NCBI RefSeq assembly: GCF_030867145.1
Contig: NC_134414.1
Span: forward strand, 20,478,518-20,542,517
From: Opisthocomus hoazin
Lineage: Eukaryota > Chordata > Aves > Opisthocomiformes > Opisthocomidae
Reading direction: 5' to 3'
Length of the DNA stretch: 64,000 nt
The notes below the pieces were generated by a model. It searched no databases. It saw only the letters and a list, made by a program, of their open reading frames with translations, and was not told the DNA's origin. The translations under genes were made by a program, and so were the position numbers. Below are positions 13,331 through 25,700 of this stretch, piece after piece (position 1 is the stretch's first letter; every line of letters starts with the position of its first letter).

Positions 13331-13493
13331 CGGGCTGTCAATCTAGATGAAAGCCCGCCCATCCTCACGAGTGGGTTCCTCTCTGGGCTCGCTGACGACA
13401 GCACGGGTGTAGCTCAGCCGCAGGCACCGCCTTTCCCCTGATAAGTCAATACCTGACGCATTCCCCTGTCACTCACAGGGCACTCTGATACTA

Positions 13494-13502
13494 GATTGGC
13501 TA
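13494..13502 (-). promoter_or_regulatory. Inverted CCAAT box upstream of AASDHPPT
   Basis: GATTGGCTA, an inverted CCAAT element with NF-Y-like flanks, about 112 bp before the AASDHPPT ATG. That is the usual distance range for NF-Y sites upstream of a start region. Confidence 0.45.
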
Positions 13503-13613
13503 CCGTGCTTCGACAAAGAGTCCCTCCCTGCCCGCTCCCGACGGGCGCAGCGCGGGTGGTGCCGGTCGGTGGCGGAGGGGCTGGGGGTCGGACGGCAGTG
13601 GGGAGTGGTGGCC

Positions 13614-13757
13614 ATGGGGAGCGTGCGCTGGGCCTTCCCCTGCGCCGCCTGGCGCCCGTGCCGCGAGGAGTGGCTGCTGGCCGCGCGGCTGGTGCAGCCC
13701 GAGGAGAAGGACCGCATCGGCCAGTTCGTCTTTGCCCGCGATGCCAAAGCCGCCCTG
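13614..13757 (+). CDS. AASDHPPT: AASDHPPT coding exon 1
   Basis: Forty-eight codons, MGSVRWAF to ARDAKAAL, matching the N-terminus of the family ([30 protein letters not shown]). It ends in phase 0 at CTG|gtacct, a weak donor after the first two bases. The boundary is supported by the next exon beginning exactly with AGRL. Confidence 0.9.
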
Positions 13758-16700
13758 GTACCTACTGGCGGGGGGTCAGGGCACGGCACGGCGCGGGGCG
13801 GGCCGGCTTCCCCTCCCTCCCTTCCTCCCGCTCTCCCTCGGGGCTGGCGGCGTTAGCCCGCCGGTGGGACTCGAAGGGCCGTGTTGCCCTGGAGCCGGCC
13901 GTCTCGTCCCTCCCCGCCGCTGCGGGGCCGTGGCGGAGTCTGCCGGGGCCCCTCGGGGCGCGGGCGGAGGCCGCTCCACTGAGGAGCCCGCTCTGGCTCC
14001 GGCCTTTTGCCGCGGGGACGCGACTGCCTCTCTCCAGAGTCGGTGTTGCCCAAATTTCTGCCTTTTTTCAGGAAAATACGCCCTGCAAGGGCGTTTCGGG
14101 GAAATAAATGCATTACAAAGCGTTAATGGTCAGCTCTAGGTACACCTTCGCTTAGGACAGAGGGGTGCTTGCGGTCTGCTAAGAGTAGTTACTCTGAAAG
14201 GCTTCACAAGTCTTGTGATGTCAAGCTAGGAGACAAAATCAGTGTACTCGAGGAAACTACATGAAGACAGTAGTGTAATGTGTAAGAGAATAAAGCTGTT
14301 TTACATAATTAGGGTTTTAAATTTCTCATAACGATGTGCTAGTAATAGACTTTTGCTAATTAGTCTGTAAGGAGTTACTCATCATTAGTAGCTGTTCAGT
14401 ACTTCATTTAGTGCGTAAGTAACTGAATGAATGTACTGAAAGGAAAGCTGTTGAGACAGCTTTACTGTTCAGTGTGGTGTAAGAAGTATTCATCTGTGCA
14501 ATGAAGTATGCTAAGTAAATAAGGTAGAGAAGGAACTATTTTATGTGATTCTTCAGGGCTGGGACTGCTTTTTATCGGGTCTTGTGTTGTCTTTATGCTA
14601 ACAGTGATAACATATACACATTTCTGGTGAACTCTTGGTTAAATTTACTTGACACAGGCTTTTATAAAGGGGAGAAATTTGGCTGAAATACACTCTTAGT
14701 TTCTATTTTCAATAGTAAAACCACAGGTTTTTAGGCACGTAGATTTCTAGCAACCACAGATACTTTGCACATAGCATAGTAGTTCTGTATGAATCACTTC
14801 CATTTTATTTCATAGGCTGGTCGCCTGCTGATACGGAAATTAGTTGCAGAGAAGTTGTGCATACCTTGGAATGAAATACACTTGCAAAGGACGTCAAAAG
14901 GAAAACCTTTCCTGGCAAATAATGTATTTAGTATCTATTCGAATTACAACTTCAATGTCTCTCATCAAGGAGATTATGCAGTTCTTGCAGCTGAGCCTGA
15001 GCTTCAAGTTGGCATTGATATTATGAAGACTAATTTACCAGGTAATGCATTATGGTGACCAATGCAGATTCTGTAGTGTTTTAAGTGCTGAACTTTTTAA
15101 CGTTTTCCGAAGAGCCAGTCTGTGTCCTAGAAATATATTCTCTTCTAATTACTCTAAATGAATGTATTGTCTGTTTGCTTTTTTTTATTGCTAAATGCAC
15201 GCATAGTTGTTGATTTAGCACTTTCTGTTATGCCAGATATGGATAGATTTCCAGTTTAGAAAAGCAAAACCCTGGAAAAATAAGGTCATGAATCCTGCTG
15301 TGAGGTTGGCAGGACGGACATCTGCAGATATTTTAAGTACGGGTTTGCTGTCTGTTAGTTAGAAGCAGGGACAGCTTTCCAACTAGGGGCAGTGGGATCC
15401 GTCCCTGTGAGAACTTTATAGCCTGTGAGTGTTACTCCCTTGTCTCAGAAGTGTGGACATTGTATGTGTTAGCACCAGGTCCCATACTGTAGCAAACTGG
15501 CATTGGAGATTTGCTATGAGTGTGCAGAAATCCTCAGTGGGAAAGGGATCATGAGGGAACATTTGAGGTGCCCCTGGTAAAAGACTAAACTTCACAGACT
15601 TTAGTTGTTGGCCTATTTATGTGATGTTGCGCTAACCTGACTGTATTAGCAAACTTCAGGACCCAAATTATAAATTAGAATTGTAACAAAGTGTATTTTT
15701 GAATTAAGTTTTATGAAGATCATTTCGTTCACAAATGTTCAGTGATGTATGACTGGGTTAAAGGAGCAGCATACTGGGATGTACGATTTACTAGAATTTT
15801 AGTTTTTGAGAATCGTCCTCAAATGTTTGACAAGATACGACAGTAATAGCTGTGTTCTTAGAAAATCTCTCTGCACAATATTCAATTTGCCCAGCATTTT
15901 ACGTTATGAAATAATCTGTGTAGCAAGGTAAAGATTCAAACCCTGACAGGATAACTTTGATCGCTTTACACCTTTTCAGTGATTATCACAAGTGTACATT
16001 TTTGTATTGGCATGTTTAGCTGAGATGCACAGAAACTTTACTACACTCCAGAGTGAAATTCTTCTCTGTGACTCACTTCCATCTACTGTAGACCCTCACT
16101 AGAAAGATGGTGGTCAGCATGTGATGCCCCACTGTAGCCTGTGGAGGACCCCGTGCCAGTGCAGTTCCGTGTTTCGTGACAGGAGCTGCAGCCCGTGGAT
16201 AAAGCTGCGCTGGAACAGGTACACCCCTGAAGGGACTGCACTAATGCAGAGCCCAAATACCAGATTAAACTCAAGGCCTGTGCTTTTATCATAGCTATCC
16301 CAAGAAAACAAAACAAAGTGATGTCCTGGCTGTGTCCCCTCCCAGTGACTGACACAACCCCACCCTATTTGCCTGGGGAGCTGGAGTGACAGAGAGGACC
16401 TTGGCACTGTGCGAACAGTAGATGAAATTGGTGTGGCATCAACACTCTTTTAGGCATAGATCTAAACCACAGTGCTGTACAGGCTACTGTGGAAAAAAAT
16501 GAACACCCAGACCCAGTACCCTTGGAAACACTTTGGGTGCATGTGCCAGAGGCCTTACCACAAGACTGCCTAATTACTCATTTTGAAAAGCTTTCTTGTC
16601 TGAGCAGGTAAATAGTGAAATCAAACATTCTTCTTTGTATTTAAGCTTTTCTTGGGAAATAAAAAATTGAAAGTCATTTATACGTGTCATATGTGGAGGT

Positions 16701-19700
16701 AGGGATGTCTTGTATCCTCTGCTGTCATTTTATGCAGCTGGAAATGTAGCTGGCATTTTAAAGACATATTGCTGATGTCCAGCTAATAAATCTCATGAAA
16801 TGTGTTAAACTCTCCTTCCGAAAGAAGGAAATATTTGTGAAGAGTAGAGGTTTAACTCTACATTTAGGTTTAGAAACCTCTATTTGTGTTACTTCTCCAT
16901 GTTCGAATATATTGCATTCAGCTTCGTAGAGAAATATATTCTTAGTTCATTTCCAGTTAATAGAAAAAATATCTTTTAACGTCAAGATAAGCTGGCTTAC
17001 TTAAAAAAAAATCTCATTTCTGCTACTTTCTTTCTCTTGTATTTTTTACTTATATATTTGCAATTCCATTCTCATTTTCCTCACGTTGCATTGCTGTAAT
17101 AGTGGATAACTCAGTGTCCATTGATCTATTGCTCATGCTGCAGGCAGTGTCAGAACAAATCAAGGTTCTTTTACCATGTATCTGAGTTTATTCTTCATGC
17201 ATTGTTGCTACTCACTGCTGCCATAAGAGGTGTAGAATCAAAGTTAGGCCATCAGTGTATATTGTCGCTTACTCTTAGTTATGTCAAGTTTAGCAGACTA
17301 AATTTAGAAAATAATTATCTTGAGTTCATCTTATAGATGACGTTTTGGTTGCTATTCTGCTTCTGTCACATAGCTTTTGGATTGCCTGTCCTGTTTCCAA
17401 AGAACAACATGAAGCTGAAGTTTAAAGTAGAATTTGGTATCAGAGAAAGAGTTTAATCTTAGCAGAACTCCAGGAAAAGCAGTGAAACGGAACTCATTTT
17501 TTAGTTAAGTAAAAGACCAGGTTTAGAAACAACATTCACTTCTTTAATTCTTCGGTAGCAAGAGAGGCTCCTGCCAACGTGTCCTAGAATTGTTGATTGC
17601 AGCAGTCGTGACCTCTTACCATAAAGCAAATGTTGCTACGTCCCCCTGGGCAGCTGCGCGGATTTAATTTGTGAGTATGAGCTGGTGAGGCTCAGTAACG
17701 CTGTGAGATCTGATACAAACAGGCTTCCGTGTTTTTACCCACTGAGAGAAGAATGGTGGTTATTCTGGAGATCCTTGTGATTCCAAAGACTAAATAGTGG
17801 AATTAAATTGGTGCTCTTGTAATAAAGTGATACTGAGAAAAAACAGGTATCTAGATAACCGATCTGAAACAAGCTAGTGACAGATGCAGCCTGCTGGGAT
17901 TCCTGAGCATGGGTACTTCATCCACCTTTATCTGTGGCTACTTCATCCACCTCTCCCTCTTTCGTCAGAGATCTAGGTGTATGTTAACAGAAACGAGGGC
18001 TGTCAGAACAAGTGACTGTGTCCATTTTGAAATAATGAGGCAAGCTTCACAGTGTATACAGAGGAGTAAAAAAATGCATTGTTACAGAATTTTCGGGTTT
18101 TCTTTCCAATATCTGAAGTTCCACAGCTAATACAGTCTGTCCTGAAGGGCTGTAGCTGTCACCAGCTTATATACATCTTTTCTATCTTTTGGGAAGGAGA
18201 GAAAGGACCTTCAATTCTTGTCATTATGCATAAGAAATAACTGTCATGTGTCAGTGCCTCATCGTGCAACTGCCTTCCACATTATATAACCTACATAAAT
18301 ATTTGTGAATTAAATAAAAAAAAAACAGGTTCCATATTTTAAAGAGGTTTCATTTATGCCCATAAATATTCCTTTTTGGAATTACAATTTGGGTTTTGGG
18401 GAAAGGAATACGATAGTAGTGAAAACTTGGTCATTGTGTGTGGGAAAGCGAGCCAGCAAATAATCAATATTAAAGATAGAATTTTAAATTATAGTCTCTG
18501 TAATATGAACTAAATCTAGCAGTTCTTTCACCTAAAATTTTTCTGAGAAAGATTTTCATCTTAGTAGAATTACCTGGAACTTTTTTTACTGCTGTGTTAT
18601 GAATATATGTTTGACTTTACCGGTGTTGTTTTACCTGATAGTTCCACGGAGTGGTGCTCTTGCTCTGCAGTTGCTAAGTACATTGTATTTCGGGGGGTGA
18701 ATCCGCTATAAATCTCTTTCTCTAGAATAACTACAAGGACAAAGAGTTCCTATGTACAAAGTACGTTGCAGTAGTTTTTTTGTTGTTTTGATTTTTTTTT
18801 CCCCTAAAGACTTGTTTAAATACCAAGTACTTCATCTCATGATGATGTTACCCAGCAGAATCTTGACTGAGGTCTCCAGTATTCTAGCTCCTGTATTCCT
18901 TACTTGTTCAACCAGTGAATAAAATATACAGTGCAGGTATACAATAGAGTATCATGCAGCTGAAAATTTTGAGAAATATGCAATTAACTTGTGTGCTAAC
19001 ATGTAACAAGGAGACCTGGTGCGCATAAACATTTTATGTCACTTCTTGATCCGTGCTGTCTATTTTTGTTTTACTTATGTGCAATAAGAAGTCGCCTCTT
19101 CCTGTATTACTTTTGCTGTATTATTAAAAACTGAAAAATGAAACTACTGCAAGACATAGCCTTCTTCAAACATGAAGGCAGGCCACACAAGAAGCTGTTC
19201 TTCGCAGTGCAGATAGAGGCAGTTCTACAGAAGTTAGACGGTTATGCAACAGTTTATCACTTTTTCTCCTCTGTTCGGATGTTGAACTAAATAGTGTAGT
19301 GGTGGTGGAAAAGGAAAGTGTCCTCTTTAGGTATTGTGTCTTGTTGAGTTTTGGTTGTCAGGCAGGTTATTGTTGTGGATTTAAATCAGGCTTTCATTTT
19401 GCTTGTCTTTGAAGACTTACTGAGATCAATGATTTTTTTTCTTCTCTTTAGAAAATCAATTTAAGATGAACTCTTGAATCATTTGGGAAAATTCACACTG
19501 TACTGTAAATTTTTTAATGGAAGCAATTGTGGACATGATTTGGCGAGAGAGGTAATAGGTATGAAATTATTTTAACCCTGCCACAATATAAATGGCAAGC
19601 GTTCTAATGGTACTGCTAACTCCGGTGGAAAAACTCAGCTTGTGATAATGTATTTGATTTTTAACTTCTGGACAAGAAATTTTGCAACAAGTGTCAACCT

Positions 19701-22700
19701 GGTTTAAGTGGTGTGTGGGTAATGTTGATTTACCAATCACTTAAACCCTGTAAAGTAGAACATGTTCAGAGAATTAGGAATTAATTATAGCTTAATAAAG
19801 ATTGCTTTGAGCATTTGAAAAAAGTTTAGATCTCGAGTTCAAGAGCTTTCCTGCTATGCAAGTGAATTTATTTTCAGTAATGCAATTTTTTAGCTTAAAT
19901 GGAATTACAAAGGTAAATAAATTAACAGTTCATTCCTGATCTTTCATAATCAGCCTGCCATCCTTCTTACCTATTGCATTACAGTTACTTCGATGTGGAC
20001 ATCTCCAATATCAATGTAATTGCAGAATTAAATATTTGACATGCAGTAAAATTATCTTTTTTCATTAATCTTTCAGTTTTATGCTAGGCTTGCCTAGTAA
20101 AAGACACAAAAAGGTAAATTTTCTGCATGTGAATTTTACAGAAAATTAATTTGATCTAAAAATACTTCCTGAAATGCTTTTTTTAAGAAAGTAGGCTATT
20201 ATGTGCAAACACCTGATTGTTTGAAACTGTTTTTCTCTGAGGCAAAGCAATATAAACGTAACTAATTTTTCTCTTTTTATTGTCATTATTTCATCACTGA
20301 GGTGAGAAGAGATGATAGTGATCTTCAAACAGAGATATGTCACACATGAGCCAGAGTGTCTGAGTCCCACATGAAGAAGCTAAATACCGTACTTCGGTCT
20401 ACCTAGTGAAGGAAGGCTCTCTCTCTCCAGCCAGTTATAAGCTTTGTGCTGCTTGTTTTGGTAGTTATAAACTATATGGAGGGTTTGGCACACCTACATC
20501 ATAGTTAAGGTATTTGGCATGTCTTTTATCTAGCAGCCACGTTAAAGTTTTTGAACTTGTAATGCTTTTTTCATTGCTGCTTTGCAGCTTTTGCAATAAG
20601 AATTCCTTGACCTAGAAAGAATGCCAAAACAGATTGTTCTTTAGAGTGCTTTTGTCCTTCTTATTGTGCCTTAACTTCACCTTAAACGAAGTTTTAATTG
20701 TTTTTGTTTTTGTTGTATTTCAGTAAATCTCATGGCAGCAATCATCATCTGATCTTTTACTATAAGAGATAATTACCAAACTATAAGCTAACGCTGCAGA
20801 TATAGATATGAAGATGCACTGTTTGGGATGAAGAAATTAACAAAGGCGAAATGTTAACTCTAACTGATTAAGAAGGCAGAATTTATAAATATGAAAACAG
20901 ATAATTTTTAGATGGAGTGTTAAAGCAGCTAATATCCTTGCTGAACCAGCGAATGATAGGGGTTGTATGCCCTTACACTGAGTAAACAGGGAGGAATTTC
21001 TTTGTTCTTGTTCTGTTTGAAAATGGGAAGAAACAGCTATCTTAAACTTACTCTTAAAGAATGCATACTGTATACCAGTTTCATTATTGTGTTTTATTTA
21101 ATCACATTTCTAACACTTTTAACTTGGAATTACATAATGTTTTAAAAACACATGCGCTTTCTGGTAATTGATTAAGCACCAATGCTTGATAAACTGTGAA
21201 AGGAAAATATTGTGATTGAATCTCCTCTTTAAGGGGAGATAGTTTTGTTCTAAAAAGCCTATAGTAGTGCTTTATGATTGTTTTTCAATAGGAAAACCTA
21301 AACCCATTTGGATTAAAATAGAAACTGATAACAAAATGTACCAACAGTAAAAATTAACTTGTGGAGAATAGATATGTTTAAAATGAAAGATAAAACATTA
21401 AGAAAGTAAAAATCTTAAACCAGGAACTTTTAGTAAAAAGAAGACGTGGAACAAAGAGAAACTATAAGAATGCTTGTCTGGGTTTGGATTTTTCTTTTTT
21501 CTTTTTTTTTTTTTTTCTGAAGTATCCTTCTGCACATTGAATTTACAATAATAACAATTTATTCCATAATTGGTCTTCTGGGAAATTAAGTTATACATTC
21601 CAAATGAGAGGCTAAAGAGAGCTGATTTTTTTTTTTTTTCTTTAAACAAAACTAAAATTACTTTTCAGCCCACACGAATAACAGTCAGCTTTGGCTCTCT
21701 CAATTACAGAAGTCTAGTAGAAAGACGAGACAAGAGGGCCGAGGTTAAGTAATGAGTATGTAGGTGTTAAGAATTTGCTGTTCGAAGAGTTTCTTGCTAA
21801 CACTGCCCATTTCCCATAGCTTCAGGTCTACACATACATGTATTTGTTGCAAGAGTTGGAAAATAGAAGCTGTCTTTGTAGTATCAAAAGCTTATTTGGG
21901 TGTTGTCTGTGCAAAAACTACAATTTGGAGCTCTTATTGGTTTCAAGGTTGGGAGGCAGTGTCTTAGAGATTTTGAAGATTTTTAGACTGACTTATGAAA
22001 TTGTAGAAACGTATCATAAATATTTAACATCTCCCCTTAGTTACTGTAAAAAAAACCAGCCTCAGCTGGATTTCCCTGATGGATTTCCTTTCTAAGAAAA
22101 ATTCTGATTTTTAACAAGGCAAGTATTTTTATATTTAAAAGCAGGTTGCTGTTGTCATGTCAGGTTTTCAGGAAAGTTTAGGACCAGGAGACTTTTGCTA
22201 CTTCTATGAGTAGCTGTTTTCTTGCTTTATGTTGGGTTGGTGCTGTAAGTTCTAGGCATTTGTGTCTGTGTTATGTGCTGTGTTGCATTTTGGTGGAGAA
22301 TTCAATTTTGCAATGCATTAAAAAATTGTTACTTGCCCTGTATAGCTTTCTTGCCTGTTCATCAGAATTGGTGCGTTTTGTATTAAACATGTAGATCTTT
22401 TTCCTAGCAAAAACCAAATTGATAAAAACATAGCAAACACTTGGAGCTGTTACTTACAAGAGTAGATATAACTGAAACAGGTGAATGGACCATTGAAGTT
22501 CATAATTTTTCTTGTTTGTGGGCCATGCTCTGCATTTGCAATACATTTATCTTCCTCTTGCATTTTTCTTGTGTAGCTGTTGGCTGGATAAAAGATAACT
22601 CCTACAGTAGCTGGTCTGGAGCTATGCAGAAGTTGATTTGAGTTTGGTAGGGAGGAAAGATGCGGGGAGACAACGTGGTGAATGACTAGCTGACTGCTGT

Positions 22701-25700
22701 CTGTTCTCTGTGGAAAGACCAAACAAAACATGCTGGGTTTTAGCTGTGAAGTGGGCCAAACAGTCTTTCTGGCTTTTTCTCTTTTCTCTTGGCTGGCAAG
22801 CCAAACAAATGGCTTTACAAAGTTTTTGGTTTTTTTTTAAAGCATGTTCTTACGTGGTTACTTTCACTGTTACATGGGGGAGATTGATTCCCCAGTTTAA
22901 AACACTAATACTTCTTCTGTCATCTTGCAAGGTTTTTTGGGCTTCATTTTGAAGGGGGGAAAGAAGGAAGGATGGTATATACATAGAAGTGTGAAAATGA
23001 TGAGGGACATTTTTACTACATCTGGCTGTGAGGTTAATGTTCTGGGCCAGGCTTCTGTGCAGTGTCCTGACTTCTGCCACCGGAACAAACTTTGTTGTTC
23101 AGTGGCTTCATTAGTGCAGTAGGATATCATGTTGTGGAACACCGTAGTCCCAGGGTGTGTGTGTCTCAATACTGAGGACCAGTTCCACACCAAATACTGA
23201 ATTTAGAAGAGAGATCTCTCATCAGACTCTTTCAGAGAAGCCGGCTCAGTCTGAGTCAGCTTGTGGTTTCTAAGGTTGCAGAGCTTCCTAGGGAGGGAAA
23301 AAATTGCATCAGTCAAACCAAGGAGGTGTTAGGAAGTGTGAATCATGGAGCCAAATTCATGTGGAAGATGAAGATGATTTAGCTACTGAGAATTGACTTC
23401 CCACCCCCCCTTTTGTCCAATTTGGCATTTACACATCAAGTACCAAGCAGATCCCAATGCACCCACAGGTTCTGCAGTGGTACTGGTTTCTTAGAGATGG
23501 GAATACTCTCCGTATAGTCACATTTTCACTAAAGTACCTACCCTTTCCTGCTACTATTATCTTAATACTTTTATGGCTTCGTAGCAACCGCTAGCAATAC
23601 CATGTGGATAATGTTGTTTTGCAGTATATCTGATTCAATGTGAAGATAGAAGTGGGTATCATCCCCCTTGTGCTGGAATTTGTCTGCATCTCACAGCAGC
23701 ACCATATATACATACATTTATATGCATGCATATATATACACGTATACCAGTATATATGTGTATATGTATATACATACATATATGTGCTTTTTATATACAT
23801 ATATATGAATATGTGTGTGTAGATACATATGTACGTATACACATGTTGTATAGTGTGAGAGGTAATCTGATTTGTCTTTACTGGAGATACGAAGTGATCC
23901 CATTTTGACATTGGGTGATCATCCTCTTACCAGCGGGGTTTTGCTTGTCTGTTTTCTGGGAATAGTAGATGGTATTAAGTGGTAGATTTTCTTAATAATG
24001 TTTATTTTTAAGCAAAGGATTAATTGTCAAAGGTTTCAGTTAGCATGATCCTTCTGTATGTGTAGATAGGTCCTCTAGTACATTTTTTTTGTAAAATGTA
24101 ATAAAATGTTTGAAAGATGTGGCTTATCTGGTGGCTTGGTAGTACTACTGTACTGTAAAACTATAGATGGTCAGGCCCATATCTTATATGTGGGTGTTGT
24201 TGCACTAGCAACATCTTGAGGTTTTTGTTGTCTTTTTAAAGAGTAACAGAAGATCTACCTCCACTAAAACGTAATATGTTCCTAAATGTCTGTTACCCTT
24301 AGAGAGGTCTGAGCATGTTTGACTTTGTTTGAATTTTTTTTTTTTTACATCTGTAGTTGTGTCCTAACAACTCACAACCATAATGGCTTTATAAAACAAT
24401 GTCTGCTTTTATGTTTGCTTAGGTTTTGGGGTTTGGCATTTATTTTTGGTGTGATGCACCGTCATCTCATCAGTGTTGAAAGGAAATAGAGTTACTGCTG
24501 TTCTCACAAAATGGAATGATTGCTTTAACTGTTTGATACGTTCTGTAATAGAAAACTGGTTAAAATTCCATTTTCATGGGGTAATTAACCTTTTTGCTGA
24601 AATACTGTGGCTGCCTAGAGCTGTGCTAGCTGTGGTCGTACAACTTCTTGGAAAGAGCCTAAGCAAGTAAAAGGTATAACCATTGACATAGAGAAGTTAA
24701 GAAAGGATTTCTTCTTTTATTACTCCTCGTTATCTTTTTTGCTGTTACTGTTCGGTTGTAACTCAGTCATTGGAAGAATCTGGGGTTCCTGAATCGTCTT
24801 GGTGATTAAGACTCCATGTATTTTAAATACTTTGATTTTTTCTAATCAGAAGCAAGCTAAAACCATGCGCTTACACTCAGGTGGGGTATGTCACTAAGCT
24901 TGTCAATGGCAAGTATATATTGAATGTTTGAATGTCTAGCATAGAACATGTAAAAATATGCTGGAGTCTGAATAAAATTTGAGAGGATCTGACATTTTTT
25001 TGTATTTTCTGAACAAATGACAAAAAGCATGTATCTGTTGCAGCTCATACACTTATCTATCTCTAAATTGATCAGATGTGAGGTATCCAGTTAATAGCAT
25101 GTGATTTTTTTGTTGTTGTTGTTTATTTGAACCATACCTCTGTCAAAATTCCTAGTTCTCCAGTGCAGTTTTGGAGGTAGAGCTATCTAATCCATTTATG
25201 ATTCTTGTATTTCGTTTGTTTAACACTGACTATCAGGGCACCTTGCTTAAATATTCATCACTGCTTTTAGACCCAATCACAGTAATGCGATCGAAACCTT
25301 AGAAGTTTCTCCAATATTGGAAAGACTTAACCACCCTAACTGCAGAGAAAATATCAAACATTACCAAATTATGTCAGTCATAGAAAGACTTTTCCTTTTT
25401 TACAATCTGGGAAATGTTGTGTAATTCAAAGGAGGCAACTTCAGATTTTCTGACATATTAATACTGCTTCTTTGAGGTACACCAAGATAAAACATGTTAT
25501 CAGTAGTTACATGATAAGAACGGATGTTTAATATATATGTATCACAGGGAGAATTGCAGGATACTGGCAGGAAGCGGATAGGTCACAGAATTTCCAATTC
25601 ACACTAAAGCTGTGTGAGCTAATAGATTAAAAAACATGCTTGGTTAATTTTCTGTCTGGTTCTTAATTAGTCATTTATCTAGCTAATTATATGTCTTGTG

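Larger units (their letters stand above)
12575..14040. promoter_or_regulatory. CpG-island bidirectional promoter of KBTBD3 and AASDHPPT
   Basis: A sharp switch from AT-rich flanks to strongly GC- and CpG-rich DNA covers the start of AASDHPPT and the likely start of KBTBD3. Visible elements include a palindromic NRF1-type site, GC boxes, two inverted CCAAT boxes and an ETS site, listed separately. There is no obvious TATA box, as expected for a housekeeping bidirectional promoter. Start sites cannot be read from the sequence; the gap between the candidate KBTBD3 first exon and the AASDHPPT ATG is only about 300 bp. Confidence 0.8.

Noticed and set aside
13569..13613. Upstream extension of AASDHPPT to a GTG at 13569
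   Set aside because: The codon is GTG, not ATG, and the ATG at 13614 has a strong context with homology starting directly after it.
13496..14107. 203-codon plus-strand ORF and several other long ORFs in the CpG island
   Set aside because: GC-rich DNA has few stop codons. The frames are Ala/Arg/Gly/Pro-rich, exist on both strands, and conflict with the well supported AASDHPPT exon 1.
23591..23911. Overlapping ORFs over the 23.7 kb microsatellite
   Set aside because: They are translations of alternating TA/CA/TG steps in several frames on both strands.
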